A stretch of DNA of 64,000 nucleotides, from contig NZ_CP155796.1 of the NCBI RefSeq assembly GCF_039729195.1, forward strand, positions 2,604,001-2,668,000. Reading direction: 5' to 3'. How positions within the stretch are numbered: position 1 is the first letter of the stretch; every line of letters begins with the position of its first letter. The DNA is from Mycobacterium sp. DL (GTDB lineage Bacteria; Actinomycetota; Actinomycetes; Mycobacteriales; Mycobacteriaceae). The position numbers were made by a program, and so were the translations under genes. The notes under the pieces were generated by a model. The model did no database searches. It was not told the origin of the DNA and saw only the letters and a program-made list of their open reading frames with translations. This document shows positions 34,196 through 42,498 of this stretch, piece after piece.

Positions 34196-35210
34196 AGAGG
34201 AACTCGAATACCCCGGCACCGTGGAAGTCGAGCAGTTCCCCTCCTACCGTGCCGGTCAACCGGGCGGTGCCGCTCGCCTCGCAGAGCACTGTCGACCTGT
34301 CGAGGCTGACTTCACTGGGCTGCGCCAGCCGGGCATAAGACCTGGCGCGGAACTCGGCATGCACACTGTCACCGGCCCGCTCGGCCGAGATCTTCACGCA
34401 TTCCGGCACACCGGGCGCCTGGCCGTCGAGAATCAGCCGCATCTGGGGCGGCAGCGTGCAGTCCGGGCTGCCGGGAAGCACGCCGTGACTCCGCGTTCTC
34501 ACTGCGGCATGCCGGAATATCGCGGCTGGTTCGTCATGGTGCCAGACATACAGTGCCTGGGACAGATAGTTCACGCGTGCCCGGTCGGTCATCTGCAGGA
34601 ACACCATCGACCAAGGGTCATCCGGCGACTGCGGAAGCACGGTGCCCCATGTCCAACCGAAGTCGTCGCCCCACCGGAAGCGGCCCCAATTGTGGTCGTG
34701 ATAGGCGAGTTCGTGTTCGATGCGGTGTTCTTGCCCGCCGATCCGCAGCCACCCGTCTGCGCGCAGCCGGGGTACGAACAGCCAGCTCATCCTGCCTTCC
34801 CCGATCGGCTGGTTGTTGACGACGAAGGGCCGGCTGACCGACACGAAGTCCAGCTCGCCCCGGATGTGTTGGTCGGGCAGATCGACGATGACCCGGTAGC
34901 CGTCGGGCAGCACGTTCATTCGGCTGCCGCCGATCGTCAGCTCACCGAGGTCGGCGGACACGTCGAGCACGGCTTCGTCGAATCGTTGGATGGCGCCGCA
35001 CCACCGGTCGGTGTGCGCTATGACGATCACCCGGGGAGCGAGACGGTGCCGTCCGGCGCCGGATGGTTCACTGTTGAGGCTGAAATTGATGAGGATGTGC
35101 CGACCTCGGCCGTGGATCACGAAGTGGTGCCACTCCTTGAATGCTTGCGGACGGGCGGTGGCCAACAACGGCGCGCGAAGGAAGTCGCTACCGGCGAGGA
35201 TCGCGTTCAT
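34188..35210 (-). CDS. CrtC/AttH-type lipocalin-like protein (carotenoid hydratase-like)
   Basis: 340 residues. The motif AYHDHNWGRFRW (170-180) is the signature of the CrtC (hydroxyneurosporene synthase)/AttH superfamily, two lipocalin-like halves. Preceding it, MSWLFVPRLRADGWLRIGGQEHRI fits the same fold. Family members include carotenoid 1,2-hydratases and terpene-modifying enzymes, so water addition or cyclisation of an isoprenoid is plausible. The ATG at 35210 is chosen because it overlaps the upstream stop in ATGA. No signal peptide; probably cytoplasmic. Confidence 0.7.
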   Translation of the reverse strand: MNAILAGSDFLRAPLLATARPQAFKEWHHFVIHGRGRHILINFSLNSEPSGAGRHRLAPRVIVIAHTDRWCGAIQRFDEAVLDVSADLGELTIGGSRMNVLPDGYRVIVDLPDQHIRGELDFVSVSRPFVVNNQPIGEGRMSWLFVPRLRADGWLRIGGQEHRIEHELAYHDHNWGRFRWGDDFGWTWGTVLPQSPDDPWSMVFLQMTDRARVNYLSQALYVWHHDEPAAIFRHAAVRTRSHGVLPGSPDCTLPPQMRLILDGQAPGVPECVKISAERAGDSVHAEFRARSYARLAQPSEVSLDRSTVLCEASGTARLTGTVGGELLDFHGAGVFEFLYG

Positions 35211-35485
35211 CGCAGCCACCTCGTTGTCACTTGCGGCGTTGTGCTTGACGGTGAATTACGTTGCGGTTGAGCCTTTTCGGCGAGACGTTCAACGGCGTCC
35301 CCCAGGCTGGTGAGCCCGAGCAGCAGGTACATCATGTCGTCGTCCTCGGGCAACGCCCCGGTCCTCTCGGGGTCGGCATATTCGGCGAGCGTCCGCACCG
35401 AACGCGCAACTCCGACAAGGCCGAGCAGGTAGCCGACGAAGCTGCTCTGTTCGGCCAGTGCCGGATGCGGGTCGGTGAGGCTCAT
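35207..35485 (-). CDS. Small helical protein, unknown function
   Basis: 92 residues, not recognised. Two likely helices (FVGYLLGLVGVARSVRTLAEYA; DDDMMYLLLGLTSLGDAVERLAEKA) and a polar disordered tail ending RWLR. Hydrophobic faces suggest it packs against a partner or membrane. ATGA overlaps on both sides tie its translation to the operon genes, which argues that this short frame is real. Confidence 0.55.
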   Translation of the reverse strand: MSLTDPHPALAEQSSFVGYLLGLVGVARSVRTLAEYADPERTGALPEDDDMMYLLLGLTSLGDAVERLAEKAQPQRNSPSSTTPQVTTRWLR

Positions 35486-35940
35486 GCGAAACCCTCGGGG
35501 CGGAGCCGTGAGAGGATCGCGTCGTCGAGGCCCCGCCCGACAACGGCGTCGGCGAGTAGTTCCGCCCAGGCTTCCGGAGCCGCGCCGGACGCTGCGGGCC
35601 CGTCGAGCACGTTGAGGCTCAACGTTTCCCAGATGCGTCGCAGATTCTCCACTGCGCCGGATGCGACCAGCGCGTCGCGCAGCTGCGCTCCATCCGGCGT
35701 TTCGGCGTAGCGTCGGCCTTCGGCGATGAGCAGGTCGTGCAGCCCGCGGGCCGCGGCGGGGTTGCCGAGCACTGCGCGCCGGGCTCCGATGAGCAGCTCG
35801 TACATCGTGCGTTCGGTGCCGCCGGCCCGCACCGGGGGAGCCGGCAGCAGCTGTGGAGCCTGCTGCTCGATGAGGTCGATGGTGAGTTCCCGGACCCGCT
35901 CGAGTTCGGCCAGCATGCCGATCAGGGCTTCTGGAGTCAT
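35482..35940 (-). CDS. Helical protein of unknown function in the prenyl operon
   Basis: 152 residues, mostly alpha-helical by composition, no family recognised. Features: LAELERVRELTIDLIEQQAP at the N-terminus, RTMYELLIGARRAVLGNPAAARGLHDLLIAEGRRYAE in the middle, and LLADAVVGRGLDDAILSRLRPEGFA at the end. No signal peptide, membrane span or metal motif. The ATG overlaps the polyprenyl synthetase stop by 4 bases and its own stop overlaps the next start, so it is a true member of the transcript. Confidence 0.55.
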   Translation of the reverse strand: MTPEALIGMLAELERVRELTIDLIEQQAPQLLPAPPVRAGGTERTMYELLIGARRAVLGNPAAARGLHDLLIAEGRRYAETPDGAQLRDALVASGAVENLRRIWETLSLNVLDGPAASGAAPEAWAELLADAVVGRGLDDAILSRLRPEGFA

Positions 35941-37118
35941 CGCGTCCGCCCATGCACGTAGTCGACGAGCCCGGCGATCGCGTTCCGGTGCCGGCTGGCT
36001 GGGAGCCAGTCGAGTTCTGCCAGCACGGCGGCGGCGTCACGGGCATGACGGGCGGCGATGTCCCTGGCGTGCGTGAGCGACCCGGCGCGCCGGATCAGGT
36101 CATAGAGCCAACAGATGTCCTCGAGGCTCTTCGGGGCCGAGACGTGCTGTCCATCCAGGAACTCTCTGATCGTTGCCCGCCCGATTGGGGACAGTTCGCC
36201 GCGACCGGAGAGCCGATCCAATACGTCGGTGAGTCCCACCTCGCCAGCGGTGGTCGGCCGCCGCTTGGCGAGGATGTGCACGGCCCGCTCGCGTTCCGCA
36301 GGTTCCGCGCACCGCAGAGCATGCAGCAGCATCAGGGTGCGCTTGCCCTCCCACAGGTCGCCGCCGATCTCCTTGCCGTACTCCTCTGGTTCTGCCCGCA
36401 GGTTCAGCAGGTCGTCGGTGATCTGGAACGCTGCGCCCAGGTGGCGGCCGAGGGTCTCCAGGGGCGCCAGCTGCTCGGGCCCTGCGCCCGCGGCAATCGC
36501 GCCGGCCTGCAGAGGGGTGATGAATGAATACCAGCTGGTCTTGAGCTCCACCATGAGCAGATAGTCGGCGTCGTCGAGACGCCAGGCGTTGGATCGCACC
36601 CACTCGAGCTCGAGAGCCTGGCCCTCGACGGTCTGCCGGGTCATGTGCGAGACGGCGCGCAGGATGCGCAGGGCGGGGCCGAGTCCGACGCGCTCCACGT
36701 TGTCGAGGAGCGGCTGCAGCGAGAGCGACAACATCGCGTCGCCGACGTTCACGGCGACCGGAACGCCGTGGTCGATGTGCATCGTGGGTTTGCCCCGTCG
36801 AAACCAGGATTCGTCCTCGATGTCGTCGTGGATGAGGAAGGCGTTGTGATAGAGCTCGAGCGTCGCCGCCGTCGGAAGTATGGCGTCGAGGTGACCGCCG
36901 AGCCCGAGGCACATCGCGATGCTCAGCGCGGGCCGCAAAGCCTTTCCGCCGCGGCGAGGGTAGTCGAGGATGAGCTCCCGCAGTCCGTTGGAACCCTCAC
37001 CGGCGCCGTAGATCCGGGTGATCTCGCCGTCGCAGGCCTCTTTGCACAGGGCGAGGTATGCGTCGAGCAAGTTGGGCGCGTCGGGGACTGCGGGTGCGTC
37101 AGGCAGTGTCGAAGTCAT
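35937..37118 (-). CDS. Polyprenyl (geranylgeranyl-type) diphosphate synthase
   Basis: Trans-isoprenyl diphosphate synthase of 393 residues. The first aspartate-rich motif is DDIED (98-102) after YHNAFLIH, followed by RRGKPTMH and the GDAML element. The second is DDLLN (235-239), where the usual final Asp is Asn. GGKALRP (57-63) and GKEIGGDLWEGKRTL (allylic/pyrophosphate contacts) are intact. It would condense IPP with allylic diphosphates to a C20-type or similar product; chain length is not predictable with confidence. The C-terminus is about 50 residues longer than in typical GGPP synthases. It lies 18 bases after the encapsulin-like gene. Confidence 0.88.
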   Translation of the reverse strand: MTSTLPDAPAVPDAPNLLDAYLALCKEACDGEITRIYGAGEGSNGLRELILDYPRRGGKALRPALSIAMCLGLGGHLDAILPTAATLELYHNAFLIHDDIEDESWFRRGKPTMHIDHGVPVAVNVGDAMLSLSLQPLLDNVERVGLGPALRILRAVSHMTRQTVEGQALELEWVRSNAWRLDDADYLLMVELKTSWYSFITPLQAGAIAAGAGPEQLAPLETLGRHLGAAFQITDDLLNLRAEPEEYGKEIGGDLWEGKRTLMLLHALRCAEPAERERAVHILAKRRPTTAGEVGLTDVLDRLSGRGELSPIGRATIREFLDGQHVSAPKSLEDICWLYDLIRRAGSLTHARDIAARHARDAAAVLAELDWLPASRHRNAIAGLVDYVHGRTR

Positions 37119-37136
37119 GTCGGATCACGGCCGGCG

Positions 37137-37928
37137 TCACGGAGTCGTGAGGGTGACGAGCCCGCCGGAATCCTTTACCCGTAGTGCATATCTGATCCGT
37201 ATGGCGAGCGCAATCTTGTTGTCGCCGTTCTCGCCGGCCACCTCCAGGCTGGGCGGGACGCTCACGGCCAGGTCCACCGGTTCCTCGCCAGGCGAAGCAT
37301 CCGCGGCCCCGCCGTGAGCGATTCGATGACGACGGCCCAGCATGATTGCCCGGGCGGGGTTTGCCGGCGCCGGCGGCCCTGGATCCTCGAGCAATTCCAC
37401 ACGATGCAGCGAATTGATGTTCGCCCCGTCCAGCAGCGAGTTCAAAATGGAGTAACCACCATTCAACTGACTGAGGGTCTTAAGTCCCCCCGTGTTGGTT
37501 ATCAGACAGCACGGTGCCCGAAACCCCTCATTCTCTAGTCTCGCCCGAGCATCAATGAGGTCTTCCAAGATCGTCTGAGGTGTCGAATCGTCGAGCGGCA
37601 GATCGGGAATGCCCTTAGCGCGGAGCACTGGAACAACTGCATCGTCGACTTTTCTTGCAAGCGCGACGGTCCCGTTCACCACCTTGCTCAGCAGCGACTC
37701 GTGGGTCGGCGCGGTCGCGACGGCCAGTGTCACGTCGAAGTCGACCAATGCGCCGTCAATCGCGATCACGCTCGCCGCCGCGGCGGTGACGTCCTCAGCT
37801 GGAACCATGCTCTGACTGGGATCGCCGGTGTTCCAGTGCGGGATGGACTGCCAGGCCACGCTGGTGTGCTCGAACGTCTCCATGATTGCTTGGTTGGCGA
37901 TTTCCAAGTGCTCGGCACTCAGGTACAT
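37137..37928 (-). CDS. Encapsulin-like HK97-fold shell protein
   Basis: 263 residues, the usual size of family 1 encapsulins. From about residue 80 the sequence runs in parallel with the Thermotoga encapsulin as I recall it: helix SKVVNGTVALARKVDDAVV, then STPQTILEDLIDARA (Thermotoga: STPKDLLEAIVRAL), EGFRAPCCLITNTGG (against EGPYTLVINTDRW), GGYSILNSLLDG, and the last strand DNKIALAIRIRYALRV before LVTL. The N-terminal third is divergent. It would self-assemble into a protein nanocompartment. Start ATG 37928 has AGGGGG 8 bases upstream. Local GC falls to 28 of 60 bases in 37441-37500, unlike neighbours, hinting at transfer. Alternative: a prophage-derived capsid, but no other phage gene is present. 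Confidence 0.65.
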   Translation of the reverse strand: MYLSAEHLEIANQAIMETFEHTSVAWQSIPHWNTGDPSQSMVPAEDVTAAAASVIAIDGALVDFDVTLAVATAPTHESLLSKVVNGTVALARKVDDAVVPVLRAKGIPDLPLDDSTPQTILEDLIDARARLENEGFRAPCCLITNTGGLKTLSQLNGGYSILNSLLDGANINSLHRVELLEDPGPPAPANPARAIMLGRRHRIAHGGAADASPGEEPVDLAVSVPPSLEVAGENGDNKIALAIRIRYALRVKDSGGLVTLTTP

Positions 37929-38023
37929 CTGCGAACCCCCTCGCTTGATGATCTTGAAATCATGGCAGAAGATGTCACCTGTGGGTAGAGCTGTGGCTAC
38001 ATGCTTTTCGCAGCAACTCTGAA

Positions 38024-41000
38024 CTATTTCTGAAGTAAAACAATCTCCTGGCCGGGCGTCATCTCGCCGCGTGCCACCGCCTCGCAGTGCGCGAGATGCA
38101 TTGGCGCGACCGGATCATCGGGCAGCAACACTCGGCATCGCTCGAATGCGGTACGTGCCTGATCGATGTCTCCGGCGTCGAACAGCGCGAAGGCCTCGTC
38201 GAACGCATCCTGTGCCGATCGCTTCGCGGCGCGCAAGTCGCCTGAATCATCGTTGTAGACTTCGTGAATCGTCACGGGGCGGCGTCGGTTGACCACCATC
38301 ACACGCTCCATGCGGCGGATATCGAACTCGTCGCAATCCGTGAGTCGTAGCCGGGTTGCATCGGAGATCAGCAAAGCGGAACCGTAACGCTTGTTGGTAC
38401 TTTCGATCCGGGCCGCCAGATTCACCGCATCGCCGATGATGGACAGCACCATGCGGTTCACCCCGCCGACGAGCCCGACTCCCACTGTGCCGGTGTTGAT
38501 GCCGATTCCCGCGCGTAGTGGCTCGGAGCCCGCGGCGGAGCGCTCCTGGTTGTGCTCGCGCAACGAGCGCAGCATGGCCAATCCCGCCCGGATGGCGTCA
38601 GCCTCCGAGTCGAAGACGGCGACGATCTCGTCGCCGCGGACGTCCTGGACGAATCCGTTGCAGCTGATGACCGGCAGTTCGACTGCCCGCAGAAAGCCCA
38701 TGGCGAGATTGCTGGCCTCCGACACATCCATGTCCTCGAGCATGGTTGTGTAGCCGCGGATGTCACTGATGAGAACCGTCATCTCGCGTTCCACGCGGTG
38801 GCCGGAACGAACGCGGCGAAGGTCGTCGAGGTCGAGGATTCGCAGTAGTTCGTTCGGGACGAACCTCGACTGCGCATCGATCAGCGCGTGCCGATATTCG
38901 TCGGCGGCCTGAAGGCGGGCCTCGAGCTGGAAGTTCCCCAGCGGCGCGGCCGCCTGCGAGCACAGGAAAGCGACCGCGTCCTCGTGATCGGATCTGAAGC
39001 GTTTGTCTGACCCGTTGATTTCTGCATAAACAATCCCGATGACGTTGTCCTGCAGTCGTATTGGCGATACGAGGACAGACGTCGCCGCCCAGGGCGTGCC
39101 GCTGTCGATGACACGCTTGACGATGTCGCGGTCATAGGGAGGTTCGTTCCGCGGCCCATCAGCTGTGGTGACATCGCCGTCGTGGTAGTTGGCCTGTACC
39201 AAGAGTTGCTCGCCCGCACTGAGCAGCAGGATGCGGTCGGCGCCGGTGGTGTTCGCGACAGAACGCAGGATGATGTTCGCCAGGCTTTCCTGGGTGCGTG
39301 CTCCCGACAGTGCCCGTGAGAGCTGATGCGCACCGACCGGGTCGATGCCCGTCGTTCCCTGCTGAGCCAGATCTCGGCTGAGTAGCCAGGGATGTGCTCG
39401 GGCAAGCCGGTCCGTTCGCAGCACGACCCCGACGCTCGACCAGCGTTGATATGCCTGGCGCAGCATGTGATCGCGCATGCTGGTCCGCCCGCACTCGGCG
39501 TAGAGCGTGGCGGCCTCTTCGTGGGCGAGGGCGGCGATCATCGGAAGCCGGTGCTCCTCCGCGAGCTCGATCGCCGTGTCGAGGTGATGCTCGGCCTTCC
39601 GATGGTGCCCCCGGGCCCGCGCCCACACCCCTTCGATCAGCGCACATGGTGCGGCGTAGTTGGCAGGCGCGTCCTCCGCCCACGCGCGATGCAAGCGCAA
39701 CGCCTGGCGCACCGACTGGGCAGTCGACCGGTCGCGCGGTGCGTCGTTGATCCGGCTGATGGCGTCCACCATGTGAATGAGTTGCAGGATCGCGGTACCC
39801 GCCATCCCGCCGGCGTGCTCGATGGCCTCATCCGCCACCGCGGCGGCGCCCCTGTAGTCGCCGCCCCAGAAGTGCAGGCCGACCTTCATGGTGGCGGCCG
39901 AGCTCAAAGCAACCTCGTTACCTTCGCGACGGGCCGCCGGCAATGCATCGCGCTCGTCGTAGCCGCTTTCACCGGCGAGCAGAAAGGGGTCATCGCTGCG
40001 GCCCATCAGATTGAGACAGAGTTGTTGGACTGCTTGGCAGAGCGCGCGGGGGACAGGTTGGGAGCGGATCTCCGGGATGAGGGATCGAGCGAGAGAGTCG
40101 ATTTCTGCCAGTGGGCGGCCGACCCAGAAGGACTGGCCCAGCAGGACCGCTGAGAGGAACCCCGCGTACTCCTGATCTCCCCGGTCAAGTGCGTCGGTGA
40201 TGGTGTGGCGGAGCTGGTCCAGGCTGTCTCGGAGCGGTTGGCGCCAGTGACGGATGAAGTTCAGGTACATGAACAGCGTCTCCGGCCGTGCCTCCAGATA
40301 CTCGTCGCGTTCTGCGAGAACCACAGCCACCTCACCGAACCGCTGACTGCCGGTCCGGTCACCGGTCATCACCAGCAGCAGCCCGTAGCTGGCCAGGACC
40401 AGCGGAGAGCTAGGGGTGTGGCCATTGGCCAGTGTCAGGTCGAGTTGCTTGCGCACGATCAGGGGGAAGAGGTTCGGCCGAACGAGATAAGACAGGCTGC
40501 GAAGCTCGGCGAGGATGCGCTGAATCTCGATCACCAGCAGGTCGTCACACTGGGGTATGCGCAGCAGTTGCTCCGCGCTCCAACGGCGGGTGGTGATCTT
40601 CATCCTCAGGAGCGCATTGGCCATGCGCGGCTTGCCGGCTTCCGGCGGTAGCGGCTCGCCAAGGTCGTCGAGCGCCCGTAGCCCCGTTTCGAGCGCCTCT
40701 CGGAGACGGTTCTCTGCCACCCGACCTTTGATGCGCAGGTACGCGAGACGGGCGCGATCGGTCGGCTCCTGCAGCACTGCTTGGGCCTCGTCGAGGAGCG
40801 CATGCAGGGTGGTCACATCGCCGACCAGCAGGGCGGCTTCGGCGGCGTCGAGTTGAAGGCTCCGGGCGAGCAGAAAGTGACCGGCCCAGCGCTGCTCACC
40901 GAGCAGAGCCAGTGCGCTCAGGCTGAAGTCGAGCGCCAGTGGGAACGACGCCTGCGCCCTGGCCTTCGCTGCCGCGCGCCGAAGCACTTCCACGAACCGG

Positions 41001-42367
41001 ACTCGTTCGTTGTCGTCGACAGTGACCCGGCCCCCGATGCCCACATGCCGAGCCGCCTCGAACAGTCGGTCGTCTCCCAAGTCGACCAGTCGTCTTCCGA
41101 TGCGCAGGTGGATCTCCCGCTGTGATTCGTCAGGGAGTCCCGCCCGTGCCGATTCAGCTACCCGGTCGTGGCTGAATCGGTACCGTGCGTCACGGCTGAT
41201 CGTGTTGGCGATTCGTCGGCCACCACTGTCGACGGCATCGAGCAGTCGTAATTCCAGGCAGGACCAAAGTGTTTGCGCCACAACATCGGCCGGCTCTGCG
41301 GCGGCTGCTGCGGCATCGGCTAGATCGAACTCGCCGACGATGCAGGACAACGAACTGAGAACCGCCCGGTCGGCTGGGCGTAGTTGCCCGAGATAGCGAT
41401 GGAGGAACTCGGCCTCCGTGGCCGAGACTTCGATCGAGGACAGGATGCGAAGATCCCATTCCGGGTGGCCGTCGTCGCCCCCGGGCATGAGAGCGCCTTC
41501 GCGCTGGACGCGGTACAGCAGCTGTTGGATCTGTAGAGGATTTCCACCCGTCCGGTGCTGGAATTCCTTCGCTACCTCGTGCAGTTCGCTGGAGCTGCCC
41601 ACTACGTCGGCGAGCATGGACTCGACATCGGCACAGTTCAACGGGTTGAGCGTCATGCTCGTGGCGGCGATACCGTTTGCGGTCGCGTCGAATTCTCCCG
41701 CCCGATGTGCGCCGAGGACCAGGACATTTCGCGGCGCCACCGTCAGCAGTTCAGCCAGCAGCGAGATCGAGTCTCGATCGGCCCATTGGAGGTCGTCGAT
41801 CGCCAACACCACAGTCCGGTAGGACGCTGTGATGGACAAAAATCGGATGGCAGCGCGATGCAGTCTGCGGCGGGTCTCGGAGGCATCGAGGTCTGCCACC
41901 GCCAATGCCTCGCCCAGCGTCTCGCGAAGCTCCGGTACGAGCTCGCCGAGGACGCCGGCGAGTGTCGATGTTTCGCTGGCAAGGTCGGCTCGCCAGCGTT
42001 CCCGCTCGGCAGGGGCAGTGACCTTCATCGCGCGGAGTGTCGAGGCCAGCGCGTCTGCGACGGCTGAGTAAGGAGCTGGTGCGCCGTCGCGGCACCGGCC
42101 ATATGCGAATATGCAGTTGCGCTTCGAGAGCTCGCCGCCAACGGCTTGAATGAGCGCTGACTTCCCGACTCCCGGTGCCCCACTCAGCAAAACGCATGTG
42201 CCACCGTCCCGTTCGGCCGTCGAAACGGCTGCACGGAGCTCGGCGAACTCGGGTTGGCGTCCGACCACGTGTTCACCGATGTCCAGCAACGGCGATGTCA
42301 TCGTGCGAGATTCATGTCTGTGCGAACCGTCGGTCTGGCGGCGCGATGGTGGAAGAGCATCACGCAT
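38024..42367 (-). CDS. AAA-ATPase / TPR-like / GAF / class III nucleotidyl cyclase signalling protein
   Basis: A 1447-residue regulator. N-terminal ATPase: Walker A LLSGAPGVGKSALIQ near 60-75, Walker B VVLAIDDLQWADRDS. The long middle is helical and TPR-like. A GAF-like domain is near 1030-1180 (SLANIILRSVANTTGADRILLL ... IGIVYAEING). The C-terminal cyclase has Asp1202 (LISDIRGYT), Asp1246 (RGDEIVAVF), Asn1316 and Arg1320 (GDAVNLAARIES), so metal and transition-state residues are intact, but the purine-selecting lysine position is Asp1242. ATG 42367 has a GGAGGGG site; ATG 42301 is an alternative. It lies 95 bases upstream of the encapsulin-like gene on the same strand, and is a likely regulator or sensor of that operon. 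Confidence 0.8.
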   Translation of the reverse strand: MRDALPPSRRQTDGSHRHESRTMTSPLLDIGEHVVGRQPEFAELRAAVSTAERDGGTCVLLSGAPGVGKSALIQAVGGELSKRNCIFAYGRCRDGAPAPYSAVADALASTLRAMKVTAPAERERWRADLASETSTLAGVLGELVPELRETLGEALAVADLDASETRRRLHRAAIRFLSITASYRTVVLAIDDLQWADRDSISLLAELLTVAPRNVLVLGAHRAGEFDATANGIAATSMTLNPLNCADVESMLADVVGSSSELHEVAKEFQHRTGGNPLQIQQLLYRVQREGALMPGGDDGHPEWDLRILSSIEVSATEAEFLHRYLGQLRPADRAVLSSLSCIVGEFDLADAAAAAAEPADVVAQTLWSCLELRLLDAVDSGGRRIANTISRDARYRFSHDRVAESARAGLPDESQREIHLRIGRRLVDLGDDRLFEAARHVGIGGRVTVDDNERVRFVEVLRRAAAKARAQASFPLALDFSLSALALLGEQRWAGHFLLARSLQLDAAEAALLVGDVTTLHALLDEAQAVLQEPTDRARLAYLRIKGRVAENRLREALETGLRALDDLGEPLPPEAGKPRMANALLRMKITTRRWSAEQLLRIPQCDDLLVIEIQRILAELRSLSYLVRPNLFPLIVRKQLDLTLANGHTPSSPLVLASYGLLLVMTGDRTGSQRFGEVAVVLAERDEYLEARPETLFMYLNFIRHWRQPLRDSLDQLRHTITDALDRGDQEYAGFLSAVLLGQSFWVGRPLAEIDSLARSLIPEIRSQPVPRALCQAVQQLCLNLMGRSDDPFLLAGESGYDERDALPAARREGNEVALSSAATMKVGLHFWGGDYRGAAAVADEAIEHAGGMAGTAILQLIHMVDAISRINDAPRDRSTAQSVRQALRLHRAWAEDAPANYAAPCALIEGVWARARGHHRKAEHHLDTAIELAEEHRLPMIAALAHEEAATLYAECGRTSMRDHMLRQAYQRWSSVGVVLRTDRLARAHPWLLSRDLAQQGTTGIDPVGAHQLSRALSGARTQESLANIILRSVANTTGADRILLLSAGEQLLVQANYHDGDVTTADGPRNEPPYDRDIVKRVIDSGTPWAATSVLVSPIRLQDNVIGIVYAEINGSDKRFRSDHEDAVAFLCSQAAAPLGNFQLEARLQAADEYRHALIDAQSRFVPNELLRILDLDDLRRVRSGHRVEREMTVLISDIRGYTTMLEDMDVSEASNLAMGFLRAVELPVISCNGFVQDVRGDEIVAVFDSEADAIRAGLAMLRSLREHNQERSAAGSEPLRAGIGINTGTVGVGLVGGVNRMVLSIIGDAVNLAARIESTNKRYGSALLISDATRLRLTDCDEFDIRRMERVMVVNRRRPVTIHEVYNDDSGDLRAAKRSAQDAFDEAFALFDAGDIDQARTAFERCRVLLPDDPVAPMHLAHCEAVARGEMTPGQEIVLLQK

Positions 42368-42401
42368 GCGACGGCCCCCCTCCGAAATGGACCAGGTCGC
42401 C

Positions 42402-42448
42402 TATCATATTGACTGAATCGTCAGATCGCAGCCGGGTTTTCGATTCAG
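42402..42448. promoter_or_regulatory. Divergent promoter region with 8-base inverted repeat
   Basis: CTGAATCG (42413-42420) and CGATTCAG (42441-42448) form a perfect inverted repeat with a 20-base gap. Beside it, the minus strand has TATGAT (42408-42403), a good -10 for the 1447-residue regulator gene, about 36 bases before its ATG. The plus strand has TATCAT (42402-42407), a possible -10 for the reductase gene at 42499. Confidence 0.45.
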
Positions 42449-42498
42449 TGGTGTGGTTGGCCAGGAACAGACGCCGAGCCGGAGTAGCTGGAGAAGTG

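Noticed and set aside
33854..35270. Long plus-strand open frames opposite the CrtC-like and SCP2-like genes
   Set aside because: Composition is that of shadow frames (His, Arg, Gly, Val rich) and the minus-strand genes have clear motifs and overlapping start/stop signals.
36100..36912. Long arginine-rich open frames antisense or out of frame within the polyprenyl synthetase and other genes
   Set aside because: High-GC DNA leaves open frames in all registers; these lack start signals, conserved motifs and protein-like composition.
37137..42367. Prophage or phage remnant because of the HK97-like protein
   Set aside because: No portal, terminase, protease, tail, integrase or attachment repeat is present; metabolic genes surround it, so an encapsulin reading is better.
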